From Pelecanus crispus (Eukaryota; Chordata; Aves; Pelecaniformes; Pelecanidae): a stretch of 64,000 nucleotides of DNA. Both the position numbers and the translations under genes were made by a program. The DNA lies in the NCBI RefSeq assembly GCF_030463565.1, contig NC_134644.1, positions 124,125,388 to 124,189,387 on the forward strand, given 5' to 3'. The notes beneath the pieces are model-generated. The model did not search any database. It worked only from the letters and a program-made list of their open reading frames with translations, and had not been told where the DNA came from. Below are positions 11,401 to 23,249 of this stretch, piece after piece (position 1 is the first letter of the stretch; each line of letters starts with the position of its first letter).

Positions 11401-13639
11401 GGCTCCCCGGGGCCTGGTGCAGCAACGTCTGCTTCCTGAGTTCGGTGGAAGGGAAAACGTGCCTCGCTCCCTATTGATGAGCGTGAATTAATCCACTCTT
11501 GCCCTAGGTTGGAGGTAATACCAATAGCACCATGCACTCCCGCTTGCTGCATAACAAGCAACTGTGGGAGTATCCTGGCCTGAAGGACCAGGCATATTAG
11601 CCTGACCCGTAAGTGAAGTGTCTACATCAAAGAAGAGGTGAGAATAACGCATACCTGCACAGCCAGGAGCAGCGGCACGTTGTAAACGTTCCTGCTTGCC
11701 TCATTAGAGGCTCTTTATCTGGTAGATGGTCTCATTTGCCAATATAAATACACACTTGCTAGTGGGAGACAAACACAGCACGTGTAGCGCAGTAGAAGCT
11801 GAAAAAGCAAAGTGAGCCCAGCACACGTGGAGATCCCAGGAAAAAAGCACCATCAGATCCCAGGAGGACAGACCTAGCCATACCCCAGCATAGTTCTTGC
11901 TTCGATTCCTCTTCTCCCAGTCTCTCTTCAGCCACAGTTACCTGAGGGGGAGAGAGAAGACCAGGAAAAGTCCTTCTTGATGCTCACTGGTGTCACACAT
12001 GGTACATCGTCCTACGCTGTTCGTTGGAGCAAGGTGATGAGACCTTTGGCTGCTCCCAGGCTGACTCTCTGTGGTGTAGTGTCTCCAGAGGAGAAAAGTT
12101 AGCTCTCTCTTCACTCTCAATCCACAGTTGGCCCTCACAGCCCTCTCTTCCTTGCAACAACAGAGCAGCCTATGTGGGCCATGGTTCCTAGCAGATCGAC
12201 CAATACAACGTGTGGGCCTCCTCATCTCACAGTGCTGGCGCCAGGTATAGAGGGCATGGAGCTCCACGACAAAGCCATCTCCAGCTGCTCCCTGCCAGCA
12301 AGAGCTGTGCTACAGCTGTGTCTCCATCTGACAGCGGCTCTAGGTCAACAGTGAGCACCCTCCAGATCTGTATGGGTTTCCCACTCTTCCTCAGGACTGG
12401 CAGTGCGCAGTGCAGGGTGCAAGGCTTAGCCTCCCAAGCCTCTTGTCCACATTGCATGCCTTTCCATGCCCAGATGCTGCCTGCACCCCAGCTGGCAAGC
12501 TGTTGGGGAACAGCCCCCTTGCACACTTCTCCCAACTGCCTCTCCTCTGGGAGCTGCATGCAGTGGTTATTTTGGGACTCAGCATCAGCCCATGAGCGGC
12601 AAGTGAGCACTTTTACTCATCCCAAGCTCCCCATCAAGTTCTTCAGTGCGTGCAGGCTCTGGAAGAGCGCTCAGGCTGTTTCTGTGAAGCAATACCTGTC
12701 TGGTTTTAGCTACGTGTGCCATCAGCCTGCTGAACTCTCCTTCTCCTTTGAAGGGGAGGGATTTCCCACCCTTTACTGTGAACTTTCACTGCTCGCAAGG
12801 GTACTTTGGTCTGGGCAAGATGGCCTCAGAGGGGATGGCTCTGTTCTTGATTTCCAAATACCGCTGACTCTTTGAAAGGCTGGGTTTGCTGCTGGGTCTT
12901 TGCCCTCAGAGCAGCAGCCCTTCCCCAGCTAAATTCAGCTGGGGGAATTCCACCTGTAAGACGTGCAAGTAAGGGCAAAGACATCCTCTGCTTTGTCCCT
13001 GTCAAGTTTCTGCTCCCCAAGGCCTTGCTTTCTCTGTTGGTAGTTCCTGCATGCAGCAGCAAGTCTGCTCCCCATGTGTTTCGCTAAAGCCGAGATGCCC
13101 ACACATTTTTTCCATTGTGAACCTGGCTACATCCCTGCCAGCTCACACAACCAGCTATTGTTAAGTAATTGTTTCAGTCATCCACTGAGCCCACGCCCAA
13201 GCAGGCTTTTCAGATTTGACACATGGGAGATTCACTACTGTTGGCGTGGCTTTGGGGTACTCTGCCTCCTGCCTCCGCCCAGGAAGGTGACAGCAACAGA
13301 GACACTCCAGATGGGCTAAATGTGGCCATTTTCATGCCCATCCTTGGGTTCGTGGCTCCCAGCCACCACTGACCCTTTTCTCTCTGTAACAGAAACTTAA
13401 TGCGATACAGGAGGTCCACCAGCTTGCAGGAGCCTGCATTTGTCTCCTGGTGCTGCTTGAGACCAGAGGTCTCTGTTTCTCTCCCTATCCCCACTGTCAT
13501 TACCAGATAATGCAGAGCAAATATCAGAGCTGCTTCCCCCACTGGTGATGACGCCTCCTCCTGATCTCTACTTGACATGTGGGATTTATAGTTCAATTTA
13601 AGTTTGGCACGGTTGCTACTCACCAACTGCAGCAATTAG

Positions 13640-13975
13640 AGGATTTGAGAAGTGCATTATGGGGCCCTGATTTTTCATATGGTCATTCTGGCTGACGCTA
13701 CCCTTTATACCACCTTTTTACATACACAGCCAAAATGCTAAGCACATTTTCAGAAGAGGGAAGATTAAAAACCCAACCAAAAAAAGCCCAGAAAAAAACC
13801 CAAAGTGAATTGCTAAAGTTTATAAGGCTAATACTTTATAGGGCTAGTATGCACAGGCCTGGGGCCTTCAAGATAATATAATCTAACACTCGGAGATCCC
13901 CTGATGAAAGGCACTATATATGCAAAGTGTTTTATAAACATTAATTAGTTAATGTTGAAAATTTTGCCCAGGGCA
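13640..13975. promoter_or_regulatory. Candidate conserved non-coding element with homeodomain-type palindrome
   Basis: AT-rich and nearly free of CpG. At 13937-13956 a perfect inverted repeat has 8-base arms (AACATTAA / TTAATGTT) around TTAG, giving overlapping TTAATTA/TAATTAG homeodomain words next to a forkhead-like TATAAACA. No coding potential. Conservation is untested. Confidence 0.3.
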
Positions 13976-14417
13976 AAAAAAAAGAAAAAAAAAAACCTAC
14001 CAAAAATCCCCCTTCCCTCCCTCCCTCTAGTCCCTAACTATACAAAGTTAATGATTCTGTGTGTGCAAACTTAGAGCGTATTTTAATTTCTGTTTACCTC
14101 TGAGGAGATGGAAACACTGGAAGTACTTTTGATATACATTATGCTTCTGCAAGCATTGGTAACATGGCTGCTTCTCCGGTCGTGTGATTTAAGCTTCATG
14201 AATGAGGACACCTCAACACCTACAGCATGATCTTGGCCACAGTGTTTGCAATAAAGCTGCCCAAGCTCTACTAGCTCATACCTTCATACTCTGTAATCAC
14301 CAACCGACCAACCCATGTGTGAAGGTCTTTACGATGACAGCTTTCATTCCAGACGACCTTTCCAAACCTTGGGGAATCTTGAGCACAGGGCAGCTGGTTT
14401 CAGTGGCATCACCACAT

Positions 14418-14440
14418 CATACGTTACCATGTAACGTATG
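14418..14440. repeat. Perfect 10-bp inverted repeat
   Basis: CATACGTTAC and GTAACGTATG are exact reverse complements separated by CAT. The core resembles the symmetrical X-box (GTTRCC...GGYAAC) bound by RFX dimers, but the right half has T where the consensus wants a purine followed by G. It could be a dimer-binding site or a chance palindrome. Confidence 0.8.
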
Positions 14441-17400
14441 CACAGAGAGCAATGGAGAAAGTAATATACTTGTTAGTTATCACAAAAGGAGGGAAACTGG
14501 GCAGGCTGAAGGATAAAGTAGACCTTGCTTTTGTAGCTGGTTGCATGCAGGATGAGGTTGTGTTTCAAAGTAGTAAAAGGCAACAAGTTGTGCGTTCAAT
14601 GATATTTCCAGCAAGAAATGTATTTCATGTCTCCTTTGTGATCCTTGCTGGGAAAGCATTCAGCTTCTAGATAATGCTACAGGGGCTGCTTTCCCCTGAA
14701 GCCTACGTCTGCACTGGTCTGTTGGATGCTGTGTAGATCCCCTGGCAGAGTGAGCAGAGCCCACTTTCAGAGCTCCTTTCAGAGCACCGTGATCACCTCC
14801 ATGCTTTGCAAAACTTAGGTGCCCTTGTAGGCAATACTTTTCCCCAAAAATCCCCTTTGCATCCCCAACAAGACCCTTTCAGAGTCTACTTAGTCCAAAC
14901 AAGTCTGCACCACGCATACTATGCCACAAACCACCACACCGGCTTGCCTGGCCCTGACTTCTCCATACCACATCCATCAGCAAAAGACCAGCAGGCCCCT
15001 TGCCCCACGGCCAGGATGGGTCACCACCTCCCACCGTTCTCCTCTCCAGCTGTGAGGGTAGCAGACACCCTGGGGTAAGCAGAGGCGCAGACAAACCGCC
15101 TCCCTGAAAAGCTGGTGGTGTCTTCTGGAGCTCCTTTCCCCCATCTGTCCTGTTTAAACCCCACACTCAAACTCATGCCTGTCAGCCGGGACACTGAGGT
15201 AACTGTGCTTGGTGGGGCAGGAGAAACTTTAATGATGGAGTGGCAACCTCCTTGCAGCAGCGTGGTCTGGCCCAGCAGTGTTTTTCAGGTCCCCGTGGCA
15301 GCGCCTGGATGTGGGGAGTCCCTTTGCTCTGCATCTGCCACCTTCCCTGCCAGCCAGGTTTCTGCATGTGCCTGCTCCTTGCCCTAGCACCCAAAGCAGC
15401 CAGCGGTGCCTCCTTGACAGTGGACCTTTGGTGCGGGATCCTTTCCCTTCCCTCTCCTGGGTCCTGTGTGCCTCTAGGGCTGCTCTCAGCATTTTGGCTC
15501 CCCACGGTGCCACCCTGTGAGATGCTGCGCACTGACAGCAGGACACCCAGCTAGACATTTTCCGTCTGCCCGCATTGTATCTGGGAGAGGCAGCACCAAG
15601 GGGTGAGACCACTGTAAGGTACCACCATTGCCCTTAGCCTGAGACTTGGTAACTGCTATGAGCAAAGACTTAATATGAAGTAAAGTCAGCCCAAATGACC
15701 ACTGGCTGTGCTGCCGGTGGCTGCCTTGTGCCTCCAGCACAGCCTTCCCTGCCATTCCCTTGCTTCCCCACGCTGCCATGCAAAATCTGCACGTGCTGAA
15801 GTGCCGTCCCTGGCTCAGCACGCCTCTAATGTATCTTTGAATGCAAACCCCACTCGCTGCCAATGCATTGAGTTTTGCTTTGGTGCTCCTACAACTTAAA
15901 AACCCCCACCGCACCGCGATCACTCATGGAGGTGCCTCTCGCCTGGCCAGACTCCTCCAGCACTGGTGTCCCCAGGACCTCTCACACCACTGGAGAGCAG
16001 AGCTCAGCGGCCAGGCAGGTGCATGACCTAAGAACGCATCTCCTCTTCACCAACTTGTGAAGAGGTGTCTTACTGAGCTTCAAGACTTGTTGGCGCAGCA
16101 CTGTGCTCAGTAGGTGAAATGACGGGGCCGTGAATCTGATGCATTCCCAAGGACCTCAGCCTTGATGACAGCCCCCCTTAGTATCAATGGCAGCTGTTGA
16201 TGGGGTCTTCAGCGAATCAAAGGCTGCAAAGGTTTGCCCTGGCCTAGTCCAATCGCCGCCACCTCCGGGCATAGTTACAGTTCATCTGAACATCCAACTC
16301 TGGCGAGCCGTCTCAGGGGAGTTTTGCCTGTACAGAAATGCAAGATCAAGTTAGCAGAGAGCAATCACTTACACACGTATCTAATAGAGATGTACCTGAA
16401 TGAGCTAAGCTATACTTTCATCTCGTGCAGTTAAGGATGTTTAATTTTAATCCTGTGTCAATGGGGAGAAAAAAAAAAATGGTATGAAGTTCTAATAAAT
16501 AAATCATGCTGCCGAGTGCTCAGATCAGCACATCCTTGCTAGAAGCAGTACAGAAAAAGCCGCCTTCCAGCACTGCAGACTGCGTTAAAACATCCCTTCA
16601 AATAGATGCTGTTGCAAGCCAGTGATACACCAGTGTTGCTGTGTTGACTTCAGATCACAAAGCGTTTGCTGTTCTGAGAGCGTGCAACACTGAGGAAGAA
16701 GAAAAATGCGAAATATTTTGCAGTTTTTGATGATCGACTTTAGAATCCTTGAAGACCTCTGATTTTCTGAAAGCATTGTGCATCTGCTCACAGACAGCCT
16801 GGCTGCTTTCAGGTGCATCACGCTGGGCACCTGCCAAGGCAGCCGCTGAAATCACAAGTCTGCTCGGAAAATCTAGATGGGAGATTGCGATGGAGGAAAC
16901 TGTCTGCGCTGCTATTGCTGAAGTTACTGATTTTTACCTCCTCTGTTTTTAAATTACTTTGCGGCATTATTTGCTCTCAAGGAGACAACTGGAAATTTAA
17001 AACACAAGAGACGTCTTTTGTAGTGCAACAGGCAAAAGACTTGATTTTCCTGGGATTTCTTGAGCGCTCAGACCCTGGTTAGGCTCCCACGATAGCAACT
17101 AGCATGGAGAACTGTTGCGTCTCAGTCACATGCTACCAATTTCACCAAAGCCATCAGTCTGTGCCGCAGCAGAATATTTGCAATATGTATTAGGACAAAA
17201 GCTGTTTACCACCCACTGATGAGCTTTTATGTGTAAAACGTCCCTTTCACTCTGTGCTGAAGCAGACACTTGCTTTGATAGTTATATGAAAAAACCCTTA
17301 ACTTTGCTTCAGGATATTTATAACCAAAACATGCAGAATTATTGCAACATCAAGTCTGCTTCACTGGGTCTTGCTGATATAAAAAGGAAAAAAAAAGGAA

Positions 17401-17766
17401 GAAAAAGAAGGTTAATATAATAAAGAAAAAAAGACAGGTGAGTACACAGAACACAGTTCAGATCTACAGCACTATATTGTCCCAGCAATGCCACCAATTC
17501 AATTGAAATCCTAAGGAAAAAGCTAATGCTATTGAAGCACTGCAAATTAACGACAGCCCTGGTCTTGTACATCACCCCTCCACAGCAACCGGCACATCAA
17601 ACACCTTCGCTGCTCTGCACAGATACAGAGAGGAAGAAAAGTAGTGTGAAAGTGAAATGGTTTCTCGTCCTCTGCCCTGCCCAGAGGCAAATGCCAACTC
17701 CTGCTGTTGTGAACTGTAAGGCAAGGCAATCTGCAGTGCTACAGAAAGAAAACGAATACCACGCTA

Positions 17767-17786
17767 GCAGGCAGGCAGGCAGGCAG
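17767..17786. repeat. (GCAG)5 microsatellite
   Basis: Five uninterrupted GCAG units. Confidence 0.9.
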
Positions 17787-19738
17787 AATGAGACAGAGAT
17801 ATTTTTAATTGATGCTAGACGAACATAAATAGATGAAGCTGGCATTAAGCAGCACAGCCCTTTTTCTCTCTCTCTGCCAGGTACCCATTTACCCGGGCTC
17901 ATAACCAAAGGCCAACATGACATCAGAAGCCCTATGGTCTTTTGCCTTTGGGCAACAGCCGGTAGAACTGGTTTCATCTGGCAGATGAGTGTGTGAGCTG
18001 AGGTAATTGGTGTGTTCTTTTCTGCCTCAGATTCCTTATCTCATCCTGAATATTCCCATAACCTCCCTTTTTTCCAGCCCTTTTGTTTCTCAACAAAAAA
18101 AATATTTACATTGAAATAATAGATCGCATCGCGGGGAGACACAGGTGCCGGTAACTTCATGAACAATGAGCAGAGCAATGACAGCTGCAGAAAAGATAAG
18201 CTAGAAATGGGGGACGTTTTCTAGTGGGATGTTTCCTACTGAACAGAAGGGGTTTGAACAGACACCATTTGATAAAGGAGCCTCAGTTAAAACCAGCTGC
18301 CGCTCCATTTTTCTTTCACTCCTGAGATGGGTTTGGATTATTTGTCTGCAGTGTTTTGCAACTGAAGAATAAAAAACATCTGAATGTGATGGGAGCACAA
18401 TGTGGGAGTCTTTCTTTCTACACACCAAGGCTGGAAACAACCAGGGCTGCCTATTTCCAGGGCTGCATTAGCAGTGCTTTGCCAGTGCAGCCATCCCAGG
18501 TTATGCAGAGGTTGAGTGGGCTTCCTGCGGGCACCCCTCAATCAGTCCCTGCTTTGCTGGCTGAGGAGAGCAGGGTGGTGGAATAAATCCTGTCAGCAAA
18601 AGCGTATTTTCTAGCATATCACTGAATGTACATTATGGGGTTTTTTTGTTAGATTAGCTATGTGGATGAGTGGCTTCACCCATCATAGCTGTTGGTTTGG
18701 GATGGCCACAGCGTGTCTGCAGGATACGCATGCTCAGAAAACTACCATGGGGCAGCACCACAGCCAGGTAACATGTGAGTGCGTAAGCTGGGTGATGGGA
18801 CAGGCATTTCTGGCTTGACTGAAAGACGTGAACATCTACGAGCTGCCCCTGGAAAGAAGTTGGAAGGCAAAAAAGATTTTATCCTTCCTTCCAAACGTAC
18901 TACTGATAAATGTAGCAGAAGGGCTGGGCATGATGCCTAGCAGAGACTCGCTGGAGATAAGGTTCCTACTCTGACACGTTGGATCAAACCGGGTAGGCTG
19001 CTGCCTCCGTCATCTCCATGTAACCTAAGGAAACATGGCCTGCTTTTCAGAAACGTTGTTCTTTCTACCTACAGGTCCCTCTGGAGCTGGGGGTACTGGA
19101 AGTGTGGAGTAGCTTGAGAAATCTGGCCATAGACAAACTCAGACACTTTGTTTTAGTCTCTCACATTGCAACATTTTGAATGTTTTCCCCCCCTGCTCCC
19201 ATGGAAATCGCTGCTGAAGCTTCCAACTGCAGTTGAGCTGGATCCCAAGTCTGTCAACCCTGACCTATATTAACAAGGAGAAGAAAATGCAGAACATAAG
19301 ATGGAAAAGGGAGCATTTAACCTGCCGAACAAGGTTAAAACACAAATCTAGTGGTTATGTTAAACAGTCCAGATGAAATTATCCAAATATACAGGATTAT
19401 AGGAGAAGAAAGAAAACACACGACTGGAAAGAGATGATGAAAAATGGGCTAAGGGAGGAGGAAGATATAAAAGGTGGGAAAATCCACTTTGGGATGAGGG
19501 GAGAGGCCAAAGAAGATGTGAAAGCAGGCAACAAGTGGAGGACCGTCGGTGTGAAACACAGGAGGTGCTGGCTGCAGGGACAGACACAGAGGCTTTGACG
19601 TCAGAGTCTGAACCCCATTAGTGACACAAAGAGACTCCCCCAAGGAGTACCGACGCCTCCAGAGGGGCGAGAAAATGTCTGAGCTGTTGGTGGTCGCTAT
19701 GGAAAAAGACATTGGGGTAATGGGGCAGGGAAGGAATA

Positions 19739-20023
19739 GGGGGGTAGGGTGGGGGGGGGTGTCACCTTGTCCTGCCCACCCTGCTGGATGTACCCCAGGG
19801 ACTGAGCTTTTTCCTGAGGGGCTTCAGGGCTTCCTGCGGAACCAAGGAGCACAGGGCAGGGGTGTGCGGCACAACGCGCAGGGCAGACCCAGGTCGCTCC
19901 TCCACCACGTGCCCCCTGCCCCAACACACACACATACACCCCTCTTTGCAGCACCCTGCTGCTCCCAGCCTGCAAGCCAGCAGCAGCAGGGGGGGACCTG
20001 TGGCCCACTGGGGGTACCTCAAA

Positions 20024-20063
<40 letters not shown>
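19739..20063 (+). repeat. G-rich cluster with a 36-base poly(G) run
   Basis: The cluster opens at 19739-19759 with a quadruplex motif (G6, TA, G3, T, then a long G run), has another G run near 19990, and ends in 36 consecutive G at 20028-20063. The long run can fold into quadruplexes in many registers. Runs like this are also a common site of sequencing slippage, so the exact length is uncertain. The 182-codon plus-strand frame and the minus-strand proline-rich frames that read through it come from the homopolymer. Confidence 0.85.
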
Positions 20064-20065
<2 letters not shown>

Positions 20066-23000
20066 GTACACTGGGTGGCCAAGGGGCTGCATCACTGCTG
20101 TGGTGTGCCACCGCTACACCCCTACATAGCACACGATATTTGGGAGCCAAGGGCTTGAGAGGTTGCTGAGCTAACCTGGGAAGGTGGCTCTCCCCACGGA
20201 CGCAGCCCCATAAGTGCCGGACAGCTCAGTGATGGCACGCGATGCTCCTTGGCCACCAGGTTTTAAACCAGGTCCATGAATACAAAGGTGGGAGCACAGT
20301 TTTGACCTCTCCTCCTGTTCCTGTCCTCTCTCCTGTGCTCGGAAATTTTTGGCCAGGGTCTCAGCAGCAGAGCAACGTGCTCCCCCTCTGCTTCCCCCTC
20401 CCTTTGGCGAAACTCTGGCCAGCACACCGCTTCGGCAAGGAGACAAACACCTCAGGTTCAGAAAACACATTTTTGACTTTTAAGAACAGTGAAATGAGGC
20501 AGCTGCCCATTGTAGGCAATTTAGCATAATGCAATACTGAATTCAGCTGTTTAATACACCCAGATGCTCCAGCAGGGAGTGTATTAAAAAAATTCTTCAA
20601 TAAATAATGGAGATGTGAATAGGGGTTTTTTTTGTTTGTTTCCTTTTTTAATGAAAATGGCAAACCCAGTAATTTGCTACTGTACATCTGCATGAGTTAT
20701 TTAACATGACATCTTGCTCTAGTAAAAATCCATCAACATCCAGTATTACATATGGATTCATAAAAAGGTTTATGCTTGTGTTGGTGCATTTGCTGTCTGC
20801 CAAACCAATTATATACATTTTACAATAAATTATACATATTGAACTGAGAACCTGCTGTGTTAATTGCTCACATTTTTATAGGGGAAAAATGTGGTCATGG
20901 AGTGATTTTTCTTTTAAAGCATATTGAAAATGTGGCAGAAGAAGATGCTATGTCTTCAGTTTTTCCAAGCTGAAAAATCAGTATTTAGCCCTACAATCAG
21001 GAAAACAAACAAAAAAATCAGGAAGAAAGAACTTTGGGGAAGCTTTCGCTGGTATCTTCTAGCCCCTCTTTCCTTTAAGCATCTGTGTCTTAGCTTGGTG
21101 AGGTATGGAAACATATGCACAATTTCAGTACCGTGAGTGTCCCATTGAAATGAAGACTAAACTTCTACCATATCGATGGCTAAGGACACCCTGAAATGCC
21201 TTCCTAAATCAGGGCCCCACAAGGGAGCTGAGGAGCACTGGGTCTACCTTTACCAAAGCACCGCTGTTCGTTTGTTCATTCTGCAGCAACAATGTCATGT
21301 AATTATGAGCTACAGCTTCACTGTTCGCAGACTTGCTATGAGTAATACTTTAAATATAGTTTATTACATCAAGCTCAGCACTGGCACCCGATGGCTTTCA
21401 ACCCCCATTAGGACTGAAGCCCCATTCCATTCCCTAATGAAAAAAATGTTGTAAAAGATCTCTCTCCATTGAAAAAAATGAGAGGACAGAATTAAAACCC
21501 CAGATAATATGACAAGGGGAGGAAAGCAGAACGAAGCGATGTCTTACTTTTAAGAAGATGCAAGACAACTGTGATGCTCCAGAGATAAACAGCGTAACTT
21601 AAGAGTGACACTTGGAGGAAGAAATGCATTTGTGGCCTCTTCGGCTCTCTGAGAAGTGCAAGGAAGCATGAAAGCCCTTTCCCTGCTGTTTTTTATTTTT
21701 GAGGCAACACATGCAGACTATTCTGCTTTTGACACTGCTCAAAAGGCTGTTTTTATTTATGCTTGTTTCATGAGAGTTCCTAGCTGTCACTTGGGAGAAG
21801 AGCTCTTTCTGCAAGCAAATATCAACTTCATCCCACTGCGAGGAGCAGAGAAGTTCTCCTTTCCTGCGCTTCCCAAAGCAAACCTTTACTCAGGCTCTGC
21901 CCTGCCCAGGTTCTCTCAAAATACAATGAAATGCCAAGATGGGGGAATGGACAGACACAGGGTGCATATTCATTTTTAAGAAAAACAGTCATGTGTTAGT
22001 GTGAATAATGATTGTTTCTGAAAAAAACTACATATTTTTTCTAGTTCTTTTGATAAACTTTCTTACAGTCCATAGCACATGTTGATCAAGACAGAATGAA
22101 GTGATGGCCAGGCAGAAGATTGACTTTGTAATTGATGTACAGATGGTGGCAGGAGAAAATAAGAACATAATCTGTAACAAAACTTCCTTTTTCAGGCTGT
22201 CTCTTCTTTTTTGCCCAGCATAAAGTGGCTGCCCTGTATTTTTTGTTGCAGTAACAGGTGTAACAGTTCAATTTTTCTTCTTTAAAGAATGAAAGCAATC
22301 AAGATAATTTTCTTCTCCACGCACTTTCACTCAAATTAGTGTCCTCCTCTCACTCTGGCATGCTAAGGAAAAATATGTGCTAATCACTTCCTTGCATGCA
22401 CATTTTACTTGCCCTCATCATTTATCATTCCCATTTTTCCATTGCTAATCTGAATTAACAAGTGGCATAGAAAATACAGACCTAACACCAGAGTTGCCAA
22501 TGCTTCACCTGTGACATTGCCGTTGACCATTTTTGATGACTTACGGCTTCGTTTTTCCCACATTAAGACCCTTTCTTGTTTACACAGCGTTCTTCCTTCC
22601 GTACGCTACTTCCACCCCAGCAGAGCTGAGCTTGCACTGCAGAGCGGCAGGACTGGGACGCGGGGTGCTGAGCCCTCCAGCCAGCTAACTGCTCAAGCAT
22701 GCGCTAATTGTCACTCGGGGACACAGCTGGCCCGTCCCAGTAATGCCCTGCTCGCACCCCTACGTGCTTCGCCAGCACCCTCAGCCCCCCGGAGGCCCCC
22801 GTGCCTTTCCATGACACACTTTGACGCCCTTCTCCAGCCTGCTTTCCCCGGTGTAATTTTTTTTTAAACAAGTCTTGCTGGTTTATTCAATGTGCTGGGA
22901 GCGCCAGGCTTACAGTAACGCTGCTTCATGCAGATAGTGCTTTTCCTTGCCTGGCCACACACTACTGCCTCTCTGGAAATGTTTTGCACTACTGGTGCGT

Positions 23001-23115
23001 CGCTCTACGGAAAGAGGAGGACCTTGACAGCAACAAGCGGGGAGTAGGGCCACATTTCTCTCCCTGACAAACATTTCACATCTCAATCAGTCCAATCCTC
23101 CTGGGAACGACGGAA
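20064..23115. other. Intergenic DNA, no gene recognised
   Basis: Mostly AT-rich. The stretch 20685-20885 has no CpG and resembles conserved non-coding DNA. The stretch 22590-22850 is GC-richer and gives an uninformative 118-codon frame. No exon or RNA gene was recognised. Confidence 0.6.
20685..20885. promoter_or_regulatory. Candidate conserved non-coding element
   Basis: About 200 bases without a CpG, rich in short motif-like words (TTATTTAACATGACAT, ACCAATTATATAC, TTAATTGCTCAC), with no coding frame and no repeat signature. It is called only on its resemblance to vertebrate AT-rich conserved elements. Confidence 0.2.
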
Positions 23116-23116
23116 A

Positions 23117-23245
23117 CACAGCGTGGCTGAGGTTGGAAGGGACCTCTGGAAATCATCTTGTCCATACCCCCCTGCTCAAGCAGGGCCACCTTGAGCTGCT
23201 TGCCCAGGACTGTGTCCAGGCAGCTTTTGAGTATCTCCAGGGGAT
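23117..23245 (-). mobile_element. CR1 LINE fragment (3' end)
   Basis: Read on the plus strand, it carries the reverse complement of the CR1 3' tail: GAGGTTGGAAGGGACCTCTG, then ATCATCTTGTCC, then CCCTGCTCAAGCAGG and TGCCCAGGACTGTGTCCAGG. The terminal ATTCTATGATT-type repeats are worn away. Only about 130 bases remain, so it is a typical 5'-truncated, decayed bird CR1 copy. It lies between the KCTD1 3' end and the left intergenic DNA. Confidence 0.85.
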
Positions 23246-23249
23246 CTGG

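Larger units (their letters stand above)
7261..19735. other. Intergenic DNA, no gene recognised
   Basis: Two blocks (about 10400-13300 and 14800-16050) are moderately GC-rich and give many overlapping open frames. The longest has 221 codons at 12210-12875. None carries a recognisable domain, and the opposite strand is open in the same places. AT-rich stretches such as 13640-13975 look like regulatory DNA. Apart from the sites listed separately nothing is supported. Confidence 0.6.

Noticed and set aside
12210..12875. 221-codon plus-strand open frame
   Set aside because: No recognisable domain, an overlapping open frame on the minus strand, composition of GC-rich non-coding DNA and no splice or promoter context.
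19621..20169. 182-codon plus-strand frame and Pro-rich minus-strand frames
   Set aside because: They read straight through the 36-G run, which keeps all frames open. The poly-Gly and poly-Pro stretches are artefacts.
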